In this document: positions 8,758 to 17,740 of the stretch, piece by piece
Numbering within the stretch: the stretch's first letter is position 1
How the letters are laid out: each line of letters starts with the position of its first letter
DNA from: Roseibium album
GTDB taxonomy: Bacteria; Pseudomonadota; Alphaproteobacteria; Rhizobiales; Stappiaceae
Assembly: GCF_001404515.1 (NCBI RefSeq)
Contig: NZ_CXWE01000006.1
Coordinates: forward strand, 186,001-250,000
DNA length: 64,000 bases
Reading direction: 5' to 3'
Translations under genes and position numbers: made by a program
The notes under the pieces: model-generated
The model's input: the letters and a program-made list of their open reading frames with translations, nothing else
What the model was told of the DNA's origin: nothing
Databases searched by the model: none

Positions 8758-9777
8758 ATGGCACCTACTACAATTAATCGACGTTCGATCCTTTCCACCG
8801 TTAGCGTCGCACTCGTCACATCAGTTCTGAGCATGGCAACGCCCGCAAGTGCCGATGATCCTGAATTTCTCAACATTGGTGGCGGTCCAAGTGGCGGCAC
8901 CTTCAACGTTGTCGCCACCGGCCTTGGAAACCTGATGCGCGAAGCATTTCCTGACAGCGTTGTTGGCGTGCAACCAGGCGGTTCCGGCCCGAACCTGCTG
9001 CGCGTTTCCGCTGGCGAGGCTGATATCGGCCTGACGTCTGCCAGCAACGCGACCGATGCGTGGCACGGGCGGGACCCGGCAACCCCGGACAAGCCGATCA
9101 AGAATGTCCGCGGACTGATGACATTCTTTCCAAGTGCGATCCAGATCTGGGTGGACGCCGATTCCGACATTCACAGCATTGAAGATCTAAAGGGCAAACA
9201 AGTCAGCGCCGGTCAACCTGGCCAGACATCCTGGAATGCATTCAACAATCTCCTCGCCGTTCACGGCATGACGACGGATGATATCGAAGCTGATGGCGGT
9301 ACCATGCACAAACTCAGCTGGAAGGAGTCCCAGAATGGACTTCGCAATGGCCAGCTTGATGCGGTCATGTGGGTAGCGCTTTACCCGCATTCGACGGTGC
9401 TTGCCACCGAAACGGCCCGCAAGATCAGGGTTCTGTCACTGGATGAAGCCAAACTTGACGAATACCTGGCAAAGCATGGTGGTGGCTTCCAGAAAGTAGA
9501 GCTCCCGGTTGGTCTGTATCAGGGGCAGTCAGCACCGGCAAATTCAGTTGGCACAAAAACCTTCCTGTTTGCTTCCGACAAGATGCCTGATGACGTTGCC
9601 TACAAGGTCACCTCGACAATCTGGGACAATCTCGACCGGTTCAAGCAGACCCATGCCCTGCTGAACTTCATCTCGGGTGAGACGGCAGGCCATGGAATGG
9701 CCGTACCTCTTCATCCCGGAGCCGCACAGTTCTACAAGGACAAGGGTATTGCGTTTGATGAGCCGGCCCTGAACTGA
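8758..9777 (+). CDS. TAXI-family TRAP transporter solute-binding protein
   Basis: 339-residue periplasmic binding protein of the TAXI (TRAP-associated extracytoplasmic) family. The N-terminus has a twin-arginine-like NRRSIL and a hydrophobic core ending ATPASA. The mature protein begins FLNIGGGPSGGTFNVVATGL, the family signature, followed by QPGGSGPNLLRVSAGEADIGL. A GGGAGGA ribosome site at 8742-8748 fixes the start at 8758; upstream in-frame codons lack one. TAXI proteins bind glutamate/dicarboxylate-type solutes in characterised cases, but the ligand here is not known. It works with the fused permease encoded next. Confidence 0.93.
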   Translation: MAPTTINRRSILSTVSVALVTSVLSMATPASADDPEFLNIGGGPSGGTFNVVATGLGNLMREAFPDSVVGVQPGGSGPNLLRVSAGEADIGLTSASNATDAWHGRDPATPDKPIKNVRGLMTFFPSAIQIWVDADSDIHSIEDLKGKQVSAGQPGQTSWNAFNNLLAVHGMTTDDIEADGGTMHKLSWKESQNGLRNGQLDAVMWVALYPHSTVLATETARKIRVLSLDEAKLDEYLAKHGGGFQKVELPVGLYQGQSAPANSVGTKTFLFASDKMPDDVAYKVTSTIWDNLDRFKQTHALLNFISGETAGHGMAVPLHPGAAQFYKDKGIAFDEPALN

Positions 9778-9815
9778 TCCGCCCTGGGTACTTCACCACG
9801 TGTTTGAAACCCTGA

Positions 9816-11723
9816 ATGAGAGACATCTCAGGCATGCGTCTTAAGTCCGAACAGGTCGCGGGTGCATTGGCAGTCGCCATGGCAGTGTTTCACCTTGCAG
9901 CGGCCTCTCCGTTTGTCCTGATGCCAAACATCATTCTGCGGGGCTGGCATCTGTTGTTCGCCTTGTTGATCGGGTATTTGATCTACAAATTTCCGATCAA
10001 ACGCCTACGCGGTCCGGTCGATGGTCTTTTCATTGCCCTGTCCGCGGTGTGTCTTGGCTATCTGATTTTCAACCACGCGGAAATTGTCGTCCGTCCTCCC
10101 TGGACCCTTGAGGCTTCGCCGTTCGAACTCTTCGTTGCTATTGGCACAGTTATAGCCGTGCTGGAGTTGACGCGGCGAAGCCTTGGGTTGACGATCTCAG
10201 CGCTGTGCGTCGTTTTCATCGTCTACGGGTTTGTCGGACCATACCTGCGATATGTAGACATGCTTCGTCCGCTCGCGCATGGCGGCGTCGGCATCAATGA
10301 ATTTGTCGACCAGATGTATTTCAGCTTCGAGGGCATATTTGGTGTCGCGCTCGGTGTTTCGGCCGACTTCATATTCCTGTTTGTCGTGTTTGGTGCGTTG
10401 TTGCAGGTCATAGGTGGCGGCGATTTCTTCGTCAATGTCACACGCGCAGCCACAGGAGCAACGCGTGGCGGTCCCGCAAAAATGGCGGTCATGGCCAGCG
10501 CCCTGATGGGCACCATGTCCGGCAGCGCGGTTGCCAATGTCGCCACGACCGGTGCCATTACGATCCCGTTGATGAAAAAACTCGGATATCCCAAGGCATT
10601 TGCCGGTGCGGTTGAGGCCGTTGCCTCGACAGGCGGACAGATCACACCACCCATCATGGGCGCGGCAGCTTTTCTGATGGCGGCTATCCTGGGTATCAGC
10701 TACCAGGAAGTCATCACCGCCGCGGCGATCCCCGCCATTCTGTTCTTCTTGTCCCTGTTCATTGCCGTTCACTGGGAAGCTCTCAAGCAGGGCCTTCAAC
10801 CCATGGAGCGCAGGCAACGCGGTGCTACCTGGCAGGAATTCAAGGCCGGCTGGACATTCCTTCTGCCGCTTGTCGTCATCATGACGTTTCTTTTGCTTGG
10901 CTATACGCCCAGTCTTTGCGCCTTTTATGGTGTCATGGCAACACTGGCGACGCCGTTCCTGCGGCGTAGCACAATGGTATCACCGGCTGTTCTCGCCGAA
11001 GGGCTAAAACTGGGTGCAAAAGCGGCGGTGGTGGTGGCAATTGCCTGCGCCTCTGCCGGTATCATTGTCGGGATCGTGCAGATTTCAGGCCTCGGATTTC
11101 GTTTCAGCAGTCTGGTGATTTCATTCGCTGACGGCAATCTCTACCTGGCACTCGTTCTGGCGATGTTTGCGGCATTCGTCTTTGGCATGGGCATGCCGAC
11201 GACACCAGCCTATATCATCCAGGCAACACTGGTGGCCCCTGCCCTTGTGGATCTGGGGGCGCAACCGCTGGCTGCTCACCTGTTTGTTTTTTATTATGCG
11301 GTCCTTGGCCAGATCACGCCTCCCGTAGCGGTCGCCGCATTTGCTGCAGCACCCATAGCAGGCACAAGCCCGACCTCGGTTGGATGGCGTGCCTTCCTGC
11401 TGGGTATCCCTGTCTATGTCATTCCGTTCCTGTTTGTTGCCAATCCTGAGCTCCTTGGCCAGGGAGACTGGTCGATGTTGTTTCTGGTTCTGGCGCGCTC
11501 TGCCTTGGCAATCATCTGCCTTGCGATGGCTGTGACAGGGTGGCTCTGCGGACGCCCTCTCAAGTGGACAGGTCGGACGCTTCTCGTTGGCGCGGCCGTG
11601 ATGCTCGTGACACACAATCCGGCGTTCAATGCAGCGGCGATTGTGGTCATTGCGCTGGTAACTGGACTGCAAAGGCACCGGTTTGGACACAGATTGATTG
11701 GAAAAGTGGGCAATGAAGAATAA
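9816..11723 (+). CDS. TRAP transporter permease, fused DctQ-DctM (TAXI type)
   Basis: 635-residue inner-membrane protein that combines the small four-span and large twelve-span TRAP subunits, as is normal for TAXI systems. The DctQ-like part covers about residues 1-150, and the DctM-like part follows with the conserved ALMGTMSGSAVANVATTGAITIPLMKK and FGMGMPTTPAYII segments. It uses a sodium or proton gradient rather than ATP. The start at 9816 has no clear ribosome site; ATG 9834 (MRLKSEQV) is an equally possible start. The last 11 bases overlap the RidA-like gene. Confidence 0.93.
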   Translation: MRDISGMRLKSEQVAGALAVAMAVFHLAAASPFVLMPNIILRGWHLLFALLIGYLIYKFPIKRLRGPVDGLFIALSAVCLGYLIFNHAEIVVRPPWTLEASPFELFVAIGTVIAVLELTRRSLGLTISALCVVFIVYGFVGPYLRYVDMLRPLAHGGVGINEFVDQMYFSFEGIFGVALGVSADFIFLFVVFGALLQVIGGGDFFVNVTRAATGATRGGPAKMAVMASALMGTMSGSAVANVATTGAITIPLMKKLGYPKAFAGAVEAVASTGGQITPPIMGAAAFLMAAILGISYQEVITAAAIPAILFFLSLFIAVHWEALKQGLQPMERRQRGATWQEFKAGWTFLLPLVVIMTFLLLGYTPSLCAFYGVMATLATPFLRRSTMVSPAVLAEGLKLGAKAAVVVAIACASAGIIVGIVQISGLGFRFSSLVISFADGNLYLALVLAMFAAFVFGMGMPTTPAYIIQATLVAPALVDLGAQPLAAHLFVFYYAVLGQITPPVAVAAFAAAPIAGTSPTSVGWRAFLLGIPVYVIPFLFVANPELLGQGDWSMLFLVLARSALAIICLAMAVTGWLCGRPLKWTGRTLLVGAAVMLVTHNPAFNAAAIVVIALVTGLQRHRFGHRLIGKVGNEE

Positions 11724-12219
11724 CGACCAGCTGGTCCCCAATTCGTCAAAGACAACCGGTCCGGTGGCCTCCCGGCGTGAATGGAAACTACCGCCACCCG
11801 AACCGACTGTTTTTGCCTATGAACCGATCACCGTGCATGAACGCATTGCCTATATTGCAGGTCAGATCCCCAAACATCAGGGAAAACTTGCCTATTGTGG
11901 CCTGGTCGGAAGTGGCGTGTCGTTTGAAGAAGCAAAAGCGGCCGCGCAGATCTGCGCTGAACAGGCCCTCGCCTGGCTAAACAGGTCAGCGGGTGGCCTG
12001 GACAATATCGAACGCATATTGCGTCTCAAATGCTTTGTTGCTCATGCGGAGGGTTTTACGCAAATCTCCGAGGTCGCGGACGCAGCATCAATCTTGCTGG
12101 TAGAGTATTTTGGAGATGCGGGGCGTCATTCTCGATCTGTCATTGGTGTCAGAAGCTTACCCAGAAACGCACCTGTCCTGGTCGAAATCACTGCGGCGCT
12201 TTGCAGTGAACCGACATGA
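11713..12219 (+). CDS. RidA/YjgF-family protein
   Basis: 168-residue protein of the RidA (YjgF/YER057c/UK114) superfamily, longer subgroup of about 150-170 residues. It shows the ITVHERIAYIAGQIP strand, the paired Cys/Ala helix AAAQICAEQALAWL, and the C-terminal SRSVIGVRSLPRNAPVLVEI with the arginine that binds the carboxylate of the imine substrate in RidA. RidA proteins hydrolyse reactive 2-aminoacrylate/imine intermediates; some subgroups have other roles. The ATG at 11713 overlaps the permease gene by 11 bases, so it is probably co-translated with the importer. This hints that the imported solute is a nitrogen-containing compound, which is inference. Confidence 0.87.
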   Translation: MKNNDQLVPNSSKTTGPVASRREWKLPPPEPTVFAYEPITVHERIAYIAGQIPKHQGKLAYCGLVGSGVSFEEAKAAAQICAEQALAWLNRSAGGLDNIERILRLKCFVAHAEGFTQISEVADAASILLVEYFGDAGRHSRSVIGVRSLPRNAPVLVEITAALCSEPT

Positions 12220-12285
12220 CATGGGCCGTCACAGTGAAACGACAGACACCAGATTGAATTCTTCGTCACCTGGATCGGCGCGCGA

Positions 12286-13173
12286 TCAAAGCGGGGCAAG
12301 AAATTGTTTCAGCGCCGCACGCATGCCTGTTGTTTCAGCGTGTCCACCGTTCGGCTCGATAAAAGTTTTCAGGTCGCGGGCGTTCCGCGCGTAGGCGTCG
12401 GTCACACGCGCGAACGCAGGTTCAAATGCGGCTTGCGGCGTCAGCGGATCCATGTAACCCGCCCCGATGAACTGAGGTCTTGGTGCAATGAGTGCTGCAA
12501 CATCTCCCATATCATAGTCCGGCAACAGACCGGGGACGGTCATGTAAATCCCATGAAGATCGTGCGCCCCGGTCCTGATCAACTCACCAATGCTGGAGAA
12601 TGCGCACAGATGTGAACATCTGGAGATGTCAGGATTTAGTGCTGCATGCCAATAGGAAAGCGTTGCTCCCATGGACAAGCCAAAAGTGGCAATGCGGCCG
12701 CGTTCAATCCCCGGAAATGCAGACAGAGCAGAATATGCCCGATCCATGTCGTCAAGCATGAGGCCCAGAAGCGGTCGACCGTGCCACAGCGCCTTTTTGC
12801 TGAGCTCAGACTCCGTTCCCTCAGATTGCCGGCGCCCAAAACCCGGCATCTCCGGGCAAAGCACCACGTATCCAAGGCTTGCAAGCCAAAGGCCCACCGG
12901 CGGCAGCAACAGGCTCGGCCGTCCGTCAGACACTTCTGTCATGCCGATTTCGTATCGATTTCCATGAGCATGCCCATAAAGAACAGCCGCTCCGTTTCGA
13001 CTATTCTCCGGTGGACACAGTACTCTGGCCGGCAAAGGGTCTTGGTCACATTCAATGACACCGTCAAAACAGTGAATGCCCGACTGCGTCCAATGACGGT
13101 GCTCTACCCATTTGCCCGGACGTTGCGCCTGGCAACCAGTCAAATTCCGGAGTTTTCGCCTGCTCAGTTTCAT
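12286..13173 (-). CDS. Alpha/beta hydrolase, dienelactone hydrolase/acetyl-esterase-like
   Basis: 295-residue cytoplasmic alpha/beta hydrolase. It has the strand-loop AVLYGHAHGNRYEIG, the nucleophile elbow GLSMG (G-x-S-x-G) in IATFGLSMGATLSYW, a late acid region YMDPLTP and the catalytic histidine region PNGGHAE. The best match in layout is to acetyl-xylan-esterase/dienelactone-hydrolase-like enzymes. The start at 13173 (MKLSRRKL) was chosen because residues upstream of it are not conserved-looking and run through the operator-like repeat at 13200. It converges on the RidA gene and is divergent from the GntR regulator, whose likely operator lies 27 bases upstream of this start. The substrate is unknown. 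Confidence 0.82.
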   Translation of the reverse strand: MKLSRRKLRNLTGCQAQRPGKWVEHRHWTQSGIHCFDGVIECDQDPLPARVLCPPENSRNGAAVLYGHAHGNRYEIGMTEVSDGRPSLLLPPVGLWLASLGYVVLCPEMPGFGRRQSEGTESELSKKALWHGRPLLGLMLDDMDRAYSALSAFPGIERGRIATFGLSMGATLSYWHAALNPDISRCSHLCAFSSIGELIRTGAHDLHGIYMTVPGLLPDYDMGDVAALIAPRPQFIGAGYMDPLTPQAAFEPAFARVTDAYARNARDLKTFIEPNGGHAETTGMRAALKQFLAPL

Positions 13174-13557
13174 GGTGCAGCACAGTCTTTGCCAAAATCT
13201 GTATACTGGTATACTAGTATTAAAGGGAACAGGAACGCCACCCGTGCAGCACATGCGAAAATGGACTGAGCCGCAATATGCAGCCAAACTGCCGGATCGT
13301 CGGCAGCTGGAAGTCTTTGGTGCTGTCCAGGCATTTTACCACATTCCCGCCCCCGCAGCGGGGAGAAAGGACGATTTCCCGAGACAGCGAATTCAGAAAT
13401 CGACCGAAAGCAACATTCCGCTCCGAAATGATGCCAAAACCACCGTATTCGACACCGTGAACGTCGCGATTACGTTCTGCAAATCCGCATCAAGCGAGTG
13501 CACCGACACGGTCCGGGGAGCTCAATTGGGCGAATTCAGAACCAGGGCGTTCACGGC
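13174..13557. other. Divergent intergenic region with operator-like repeat
   Basis: 384 bases between the hydrolase start and the GntR start. The clear element is the TATAC repeat at 13200-13220. The rest (13221-13557) has no gene I can support; open frames there show no recognisable motif. It must carry the promoter for the hydrolase and presumably the promoter of the GntR/ABC operon. Confidence 0.5.
13200..13220. promoter_or_regulatory. Putative FCD-GntR operator (site 1)
   Basis: TGTATACTGGTATACTAGTAT. The last ten bases ATACTAGTAT are a perfect palindrome, and ATAC-n2-GTAT also occurs at the start. The first 17 bases match site 2 at 23338-23354 at 14 of 17 positions. It lies 27 bases upstream of the hydrolase start, a good place for repression. 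Assignment to the adjacent GntR regulator is inference. Confidence 0.6.
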
Positions 13558-14283
13558 ATGAAAGCTCTGACCCGCGATACGGAAGACCTGTTTTCCACTT
13601 GGCAAGTCAATCCGTCGCTGCCGATCGCCCCGCAAGCCTATGAATTCCTAAGGCAATGCATTGTTGACAACACATTGCCGCCCGGCGCTCCAATCAGCGA
13701 AGGCATTTTTGCGGCCCAGTTGAAAATAAGCCGAACTCCCTTGCGAACAGCCATGCAACAATTGGCGGGAGAAGGTTTGATCGTCACGCGGCCGCAGGTC
13801 GGTTCGGTGGTTGCAATGCTGGATACCGAGCGTCTTGAAGAAGCTGTTTTCATGCGCTCGGTTCTTGAGGAAGCCGTCGTGCGCCGGTTGGCCGAAAGAG
13901 GGCTTGACCGCCAGGTATTGGCAAAATCCTTTGCGGTTCAGAAGCTGGCGGCCGATGCCGATGATTATGCAACATTCTTTCAGGAAGATGAGCAGTTTCA
14001 CGCAAAACTGGCTGTATTGGCGGGAGTGCCGAACACCTGGCGCCTCGTCCATTCGGTCAAGGGCCACGTCGACCGGCAACGTTTCCGCATGATGTCGGGC
14101 ATTCCCTATCGGTCGATGCGGGCATATCGTGATCATCTGAAGATTGTCCGCCGCATTGCGGCGGGGGATGGAGACGGAGCCGCTCTGGAGATGCGCAAGC
14201 ATGTGCACTCGGTTCTGGAACTGGTGCCGGACAACGGCACATTGCTGCAGCTGCAGGCACAATTGCCTGCCGATGATGGCTAG
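13558..14283 (+). CDS. GntR-family regulator, FCD (FadR C-terminal) type
   Basis: 241-residue regulator. The winged helix at about residues 20-90 includes ISEGIFAAQLKISRTPLRTAMQQLAGEGLI, typical of the FadR subfamily. The all-helical FCD ligand domain (about 100-225) has the metal-site residues spread over EDEQFH, KGHVDRQRFR and MRKHVHSV. Start at ATG 13558; the ribosome site is weak and upstream in-frame starts are possible. It is 22 bases upstream of the ABC binding-protein gene, so it is the likely local regulator of the following sugar operon. FCD proteins usually sense a small organic acid or sugar acid. Confidence 0.9.
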   Translation: MKALTRDTEDLFSTWQVNPSLPIAPQAYEFLRQCIVDNTLPPGAPISEGIFAAQLKISRTPLRTAMQQLAGEGLIVTRPQVGSVVAMLDTERLEEAVFMRSVLEEAVVRRLAERGLDRQVLAKSFAVQKLAADADDYATFFQEDEQFHAKLAVLAGVPNTWRLVHSVKGHVDRQRFRMMSGIPYRSMRAYRDHLKIVRRIAAGDGDGAALEMRKHVHSVLELVPDNGTLLQLQAQLPADDG

Positions 14284-14305
14284 CAAAAGGTCGGGAGGAG
14301 TAACC

Positions 14306-15586
14306 ATGACCAATCGAATGAAAACACTGCTTGGCACCAGCGTCCTGTCGCTGGCGCTTTTGACAGGCAACGCAATGGCGGAAGCCGATTTGCGCATGAC
14401 CTGGTACAACGACGGCAATGAGAGTGAAGCCATGCAGGCTCTGCTCGACAAATTCGAGAAGCAAAATCCTGACATATCCGTCACGCTCGACGTAGTTCCC
14501 TACAAGGCCATTCTTGAAAGTCTGCCTGTGCAGCTTGCTGCTGGCGATGGGCCCGACATCGCCCGTGTGACCGACCTTGGTGGTCTGTCCAAGTATTATC
14601 TGGACATGACTCCGTACCTGGAAAACGCCGATTACTGGCGCGAAAATTTCGGTCCGTTCCTTAAATGGCTCGATCCGGACGGAGACCAGATCTCCGGCTT
14701 CATGACACAGCTGACCGTTACGGGCCCTTATGTAAACAAGACACTTTTTGAGCAAGCCGGTGTCGCAATGCCAGGAGAAGGTGCAACCTGGGACGACTGG
14801 GCCAAAGCCGTCAATGAAGTCGCCGCCAAGCTGGACATCCCCATTCCGATGGCATGGGACAGGTCGGGACACCGGGTATCGGGACCGGCGATCGCGATGG
14901 GCGCGAAAATGTTCGACGATGACGGCAACCCTGCACTTGTCGATGACGGTCTCAAGTCAATGGCAACCAAGCTGTACGACTGGCATCAGGACGGCACAAT
15001 GGCGAAGGAGCTGTGGGGGTCCGTGTCCGGGTCTACCTATCTTGGCGCCAACGAGGATTTTGCCAACGCACAGGTCGTGATGTACATGTCCGGTTCGTGG
15101 CAAATCCCGCAATTTGCCGACAAAATCGGTGACGCGTTTGACTGGTGGGCTGTCCCTGCGCCCTGCGGAACCGCTGCCTGTACAGGCATGCCCGGTGGAG
15201 CGGCCCTGGTTGCGATGAAGGACAGCGATCATCCGGAAGAGGTTGCCAAGCTCATGGACTTCCTCGCGCAGGAAGAAAACCTGGCGGAGTTTTACGGCAA
15301 GAACCTGTTTATTCCGGGTCATCTCGGGCTGGCGACAGGTGGCGTTGACTTTGCCACCGACGACCCGCGTGCCAAACATGCACTCGAAACATTCGCAAAT
15401 GCCGTACCGGGCATTTCGCCGACCGCTTTCGACCTTCAGGGATACGCGAACAACCGTGTGATGTTCAACGCCCTGATTTCACGCCTCGGCGAGGCAATCG
15501 TCGGTGAGTTGACGCTGGACCAGGCATTTGACCGCATGACGCAGGATGTTGAAAAGCAGCTTGCCGAAAAAGAACGCGGCAACTGA
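14306..15586 (+). CDS. ABC sugar-binding protein, SBP family 1 (MalE/UgpB-like)
   Basis: 426-residue periplasmic binding protein with a Sec signal peptide (MTNRMKTLLGTSVLSLALLTGNAMA as a core plus AMA cleavage site). The mature part begins DLRMTWYNDGNESEAM and has the family 1 core AAGDGPDIARVTDLG and VMYMSGSWQIPQF. A GGGAGGAG ribosome site at 14293-14300 supports the start. It is the first structural gene of a sugar importer operon, followed by a strong hairpin that probably raises its own expression relative to the permeases. The ligand is unknown; neighbours suggest a sugar or glycoside. Confidence 0.93.
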   Translation: MTNRMKTLLGTSVLSLALLTGNAMAEADLRMTWYNDGNESEAMQALLDKFEKQNPDISVTLDVVPYKAILESLPVQLAAGDGPDIARVTDLGGLSKYYLDMTPYLENADYWRENFGPFLKWLDPDGDQISGFMTQLTVTGPYVNKTLFEQAGVAMPGEGATWDDWAKAVNEVAAKLDIPIPMAWDRSGHRVSGPAIAMGAKMFDDDGNPALVDDGLKSMATKLYDWHQDGTMAKELWGSVSGSTYLGANEDFANAQVVMYMSGSWQIPQFADKIGDAFDWWAVPAPCGTAACTGMPGGAALVAMKDSDHPEEVAKLMDFLAQEENLAEFYGKNLFIPGHLGLATGGVDFATDDPRAKHALETFANAVPGISPTAFDLQGYANNRVMFNALISRLGEAIVGELTLDQAFDRMTQDVEKQLAEKERGN

Positions 15587-15595
15587 GTGTTGTCC

Positions 15596-15632
15596 GTATC
15601 CCGGCCTTCTGGCCGGGATACATTCCTTTTTT
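15596..15632 (+). terminator. Hairpin with T-run after binding-protein gene
   Basis: Perfect 11-bp stem GTATCCCGGCC (15596-15606) / GGCCGGGATAC (15611-15621), loop TTCT, followed a few bases later by seven T residues. It has the form of an intrinsic terminator inside the operon. It likely causes partial termination or protects the 3' end of the binding-protein message. Confidence 0.8.
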
Positions 15633-15657
15633 TGGCATTTTCCCGCCAGGTTGAACC

Positions 15658-16674
15658 ATGTCTCCCAAACCCAGTAAAACGGCGTCAGAACAGCTTCAGG
15701 CCATTGCTGCCTGGCCGTTGCAGATGTTTTTCAGACTTCTCGACATCCCGCTTCGCGGGATACAGAAGATGGGCGGCATCGGGTCGATGCCATACGTATT
15801 TCTTCTTCCAAATCTCGCCTTTTTCGGGATGTTCGTGATCATCCCGCTATTCATCAACTTCGGTTTCTCGCTCACCGGCGGAACCAATCTGTTCCTGCAG
15901 GACCGCGTGTATGTCGGAGGCGAGCAATACTCGTTTCTGTTCAAATGCGAAAACTACATGGTGTCCGCAACCTGCCAGGAGGACCGCTTCTGGAAGGGCA
16001 TCTTCAACACCGCGATATTCGTCCTTTTTCAGGTGACATTCCTTGTCATATTCTCCCTGATCACAGCCATAATCCTAAATCGCAAGATCAGGGCGCGCGG
16101 CTTTTTCCGTGCTGTTTTCTTCTTTCCCGTGCTTCTGTCGCCGGTTGTCGTTGCGTTGATCTGGAAGTGGATTCTTCTACGTGACGGTATCTTGAACGCA
16201 TTTCTGGTGTCGCTCGGTCTCGACAAAATACTGTTCTTCGTTTCGCCCGAATGGGCGATGTTCTGGGCCGTTTTCGTCTCGATCTGGGCACATATGGGTT
16301 TCTACACTCTCATTCTTCTTGCCGGGCTTCAGGCCATTCCGCCAGACCTTTACGAAGCAGCGGAAATGGACGGTACGTCGAAGGAAAGGGTCTTCTGGCG
16401 GATCACGCTGCCGCTTTTGTGGCCAAACATGCTTGTCGTCATTGTGTTGGCGCTGATCAAGGGTGTGCAGATCTTCGACGAGGTTTACGTACTTACGGGC
16501 GGCGGGCCCGGCACTGCCACACAATTCATCGTCCAGTACATCTACAACACCGGCTTTACAAATCAGGTTCAGAATTTTGGCCTTGCGTCCGCGTCGTCAG
16601 TCGTTCTGGGCGTGGTCTTGTTCGTCCTTACAATGCTGCAACTCGCTGCCACAAGGAGGCGCAACAATGGCTGA
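15658..16674 (+). CDS. ABC sugar importer permease, MalF/UgpA-like
   Basis: 338-residue permease with six membrane spans after an unusually long cytoplasmic N-terminus (about 40 residues). Span 1 is around residues 42-65 (PYVFLLPNLAFFGMFVIIPLF). The following periplasmic loop holds three cysteine-containing segments (FKCENY, SATCQED). The EAA loop is LYEAAEMDGTSKERVFWRITLPLLWP. It pairs with the next permease to form the channel; the two genes overlap by 8 bases. Confidence 0.94.
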   Translation: MSPKPSKTASEQLQAIAAWPLQMFFRLLDIPLRGIQKMGGIGSMPYVFLLPNLAFFGMFVIIPLFINFGFSLTGGTNLFLQDRVYVGGEQYSFLFKCENYMVSATCQEDRFWKGIFNTAIFVLFQVTFLVIFSLITAIILNRKIRARGFFRAVFFFPVLLSPVVVALIWKWILLRDGILNAFLVSLGLDKILFFVSPEWAMFWAVFVSIWAHMGFYTLILLAGLQAIPPDLYEAAEMDGTSKERVFWRITLPLLWPNMLVVIVLALIKGVQIFDEVYVLTGGGPGTATQFIVQYIYNTGFTNQVQNFGLASASSVVLGVVLFVLTMLQLAATRRRNNG

Positions 16675-17740
16675 CGCAACCGCTCATCGTCGGACGATCG
16701 GAACGTTGCTCACCGCGAGGCGCGGCAGGGGTAAGCTGCACTGGACGGACATATTCACCTACCTCTACCTGGCCTTTGGCATTCTCCTGATGTTCGGACC
16801 TGTCGTCTGGCTGGTTCTGTCCAGCTTCAAGACGCCCGCAGGTCTGCTGGAGTTTCCGCCGACACTTTTGCCATTGGGTCAGATCAGCGCCGAGGTCGAG
16901 GGATATGACAAACCGCTGCCGATCTTCCGCGCAACGCTGGAAGACGGTACGGAAATGGAACTGGCGCAAGTCAGGCGCATCGGAATTGTCAGCCAGATGG
17001 TTGATCCCGCCAATCCAGACCAGACTTACAAAGTTCCGATTTCCAATCGCACACCTGTTCGCGAATTTCGCATTGCCAGCGAGAACTACACCGAGCCTCT
17101 GCGCAAATTCAATTTCGGCGGCTATCTGTGGAATTCCATCATCGTAACAGTGGTTGCAACCGCGATAACGCTGCTGATCAATTCCATGGCCGCCTACGGC
17201 TTGTCGATCTACGAATTCAAGGGGCGAAACGCGATCATGATCTTCGTGATCGGAACGCTGATGATCCCGATCACCGTGATCCTGGTCCCGGTTTACCTGG
17301 TGGTGACGTCACTCGACATGGTCAATTCACTTTGGGCCGTAATCTTGCCCGGAGCTGCCACTCCGACCGGGGTCTTTTTGTTGCGCCAGTACATGCTGAC
17401 GCTGCCACGTGATCTGATCGAGGCTGCCCGCATGGACCGTGCGAGTGAATGGCAGATCTACTGGCGCGTCGTACTGCCCCTTGCCCTGCCCGCGATCGCG
17501 GTGCTGGCAATATTTTCCATCATGTGGCGTTGGAACGACTTTCTGTGGCCGCTGATCGTCTTGAACCGATCCGAAGTCTACACGTTGCAACTCGGGCTGA
17601 ACGCCTTCCAGGGCGAGCTCGACGTGCAATGGCACTATATTCTGGCCATGACTGTCGTGACACTGATCCCGGTCGTGGTTGTGTTCGGATTTCTTCAACG
17701 GTTTATCACCACGGGTATTGCAAGCTCAGGAATGAAATGA
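16667..17740 (+). CDS. ABC sugar importer permease, MalG/UgpE-like, with periplasmic insert
   Basis: 357-residue permease. ATG 16667 has an AAGGAGG ribosome site (16653-16659) and overlaps the preceding stop by 8 bases. Span 1 is about residues 28-52 (FTYLYLAFGILLMFGPVVWLVL). Between it and span 2 (YLWNSIIVTVVATAI) there is a loop of roughly 100 residues, against 35-40 in ordinary MalG-type proteins, rich in acidic and polar residues (EVEGYDKPLPIFRATLEDG, VDPANPDQTYKVP). The EAA loop is LIEAARMDRASEWQIYWRVVLPLALP. The stop overlaps the dehydrogenase start (ATGA). Confidence 0.93.
   Translation: MADATAHRRTIGTLLTARRGRGKLHWTDIFTYLYLAFGILLMFGPVVWLVLSSFKTPAGLLEFPPTLLPLGQISAEVEGYDKPLPIFRATLEDGTEMELAQVRRIGIVSQMVDPANPDQTYKVPISNRTPVREFRIASENYTEPLRKFNFGGYLWNSIIVTVVATAITLLINSMAAYGLSIYEFKGRNAIMIFVIGTLMIPITVILVPVYLVVTSLDMVNSLWAVILPGAATPTGVFLLRQYMLTLPRDLIEAARMDRASEWQIYWRVVLPLALPAIAVLAIFSIMWRWNDFLWPLIVLNRSEVYTLQLGLNAFQGELDVQWHYILAMTVVTLIPVVVVFGFLQRFITTGIASSGMK

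Noticed and set aside
13200..13220. Short TATAC repeats as a CRISPR or tandem-repeat array
   Set aside because: Only two or three units without spacers, next to a GntR gene; an operator is the simpler reading.
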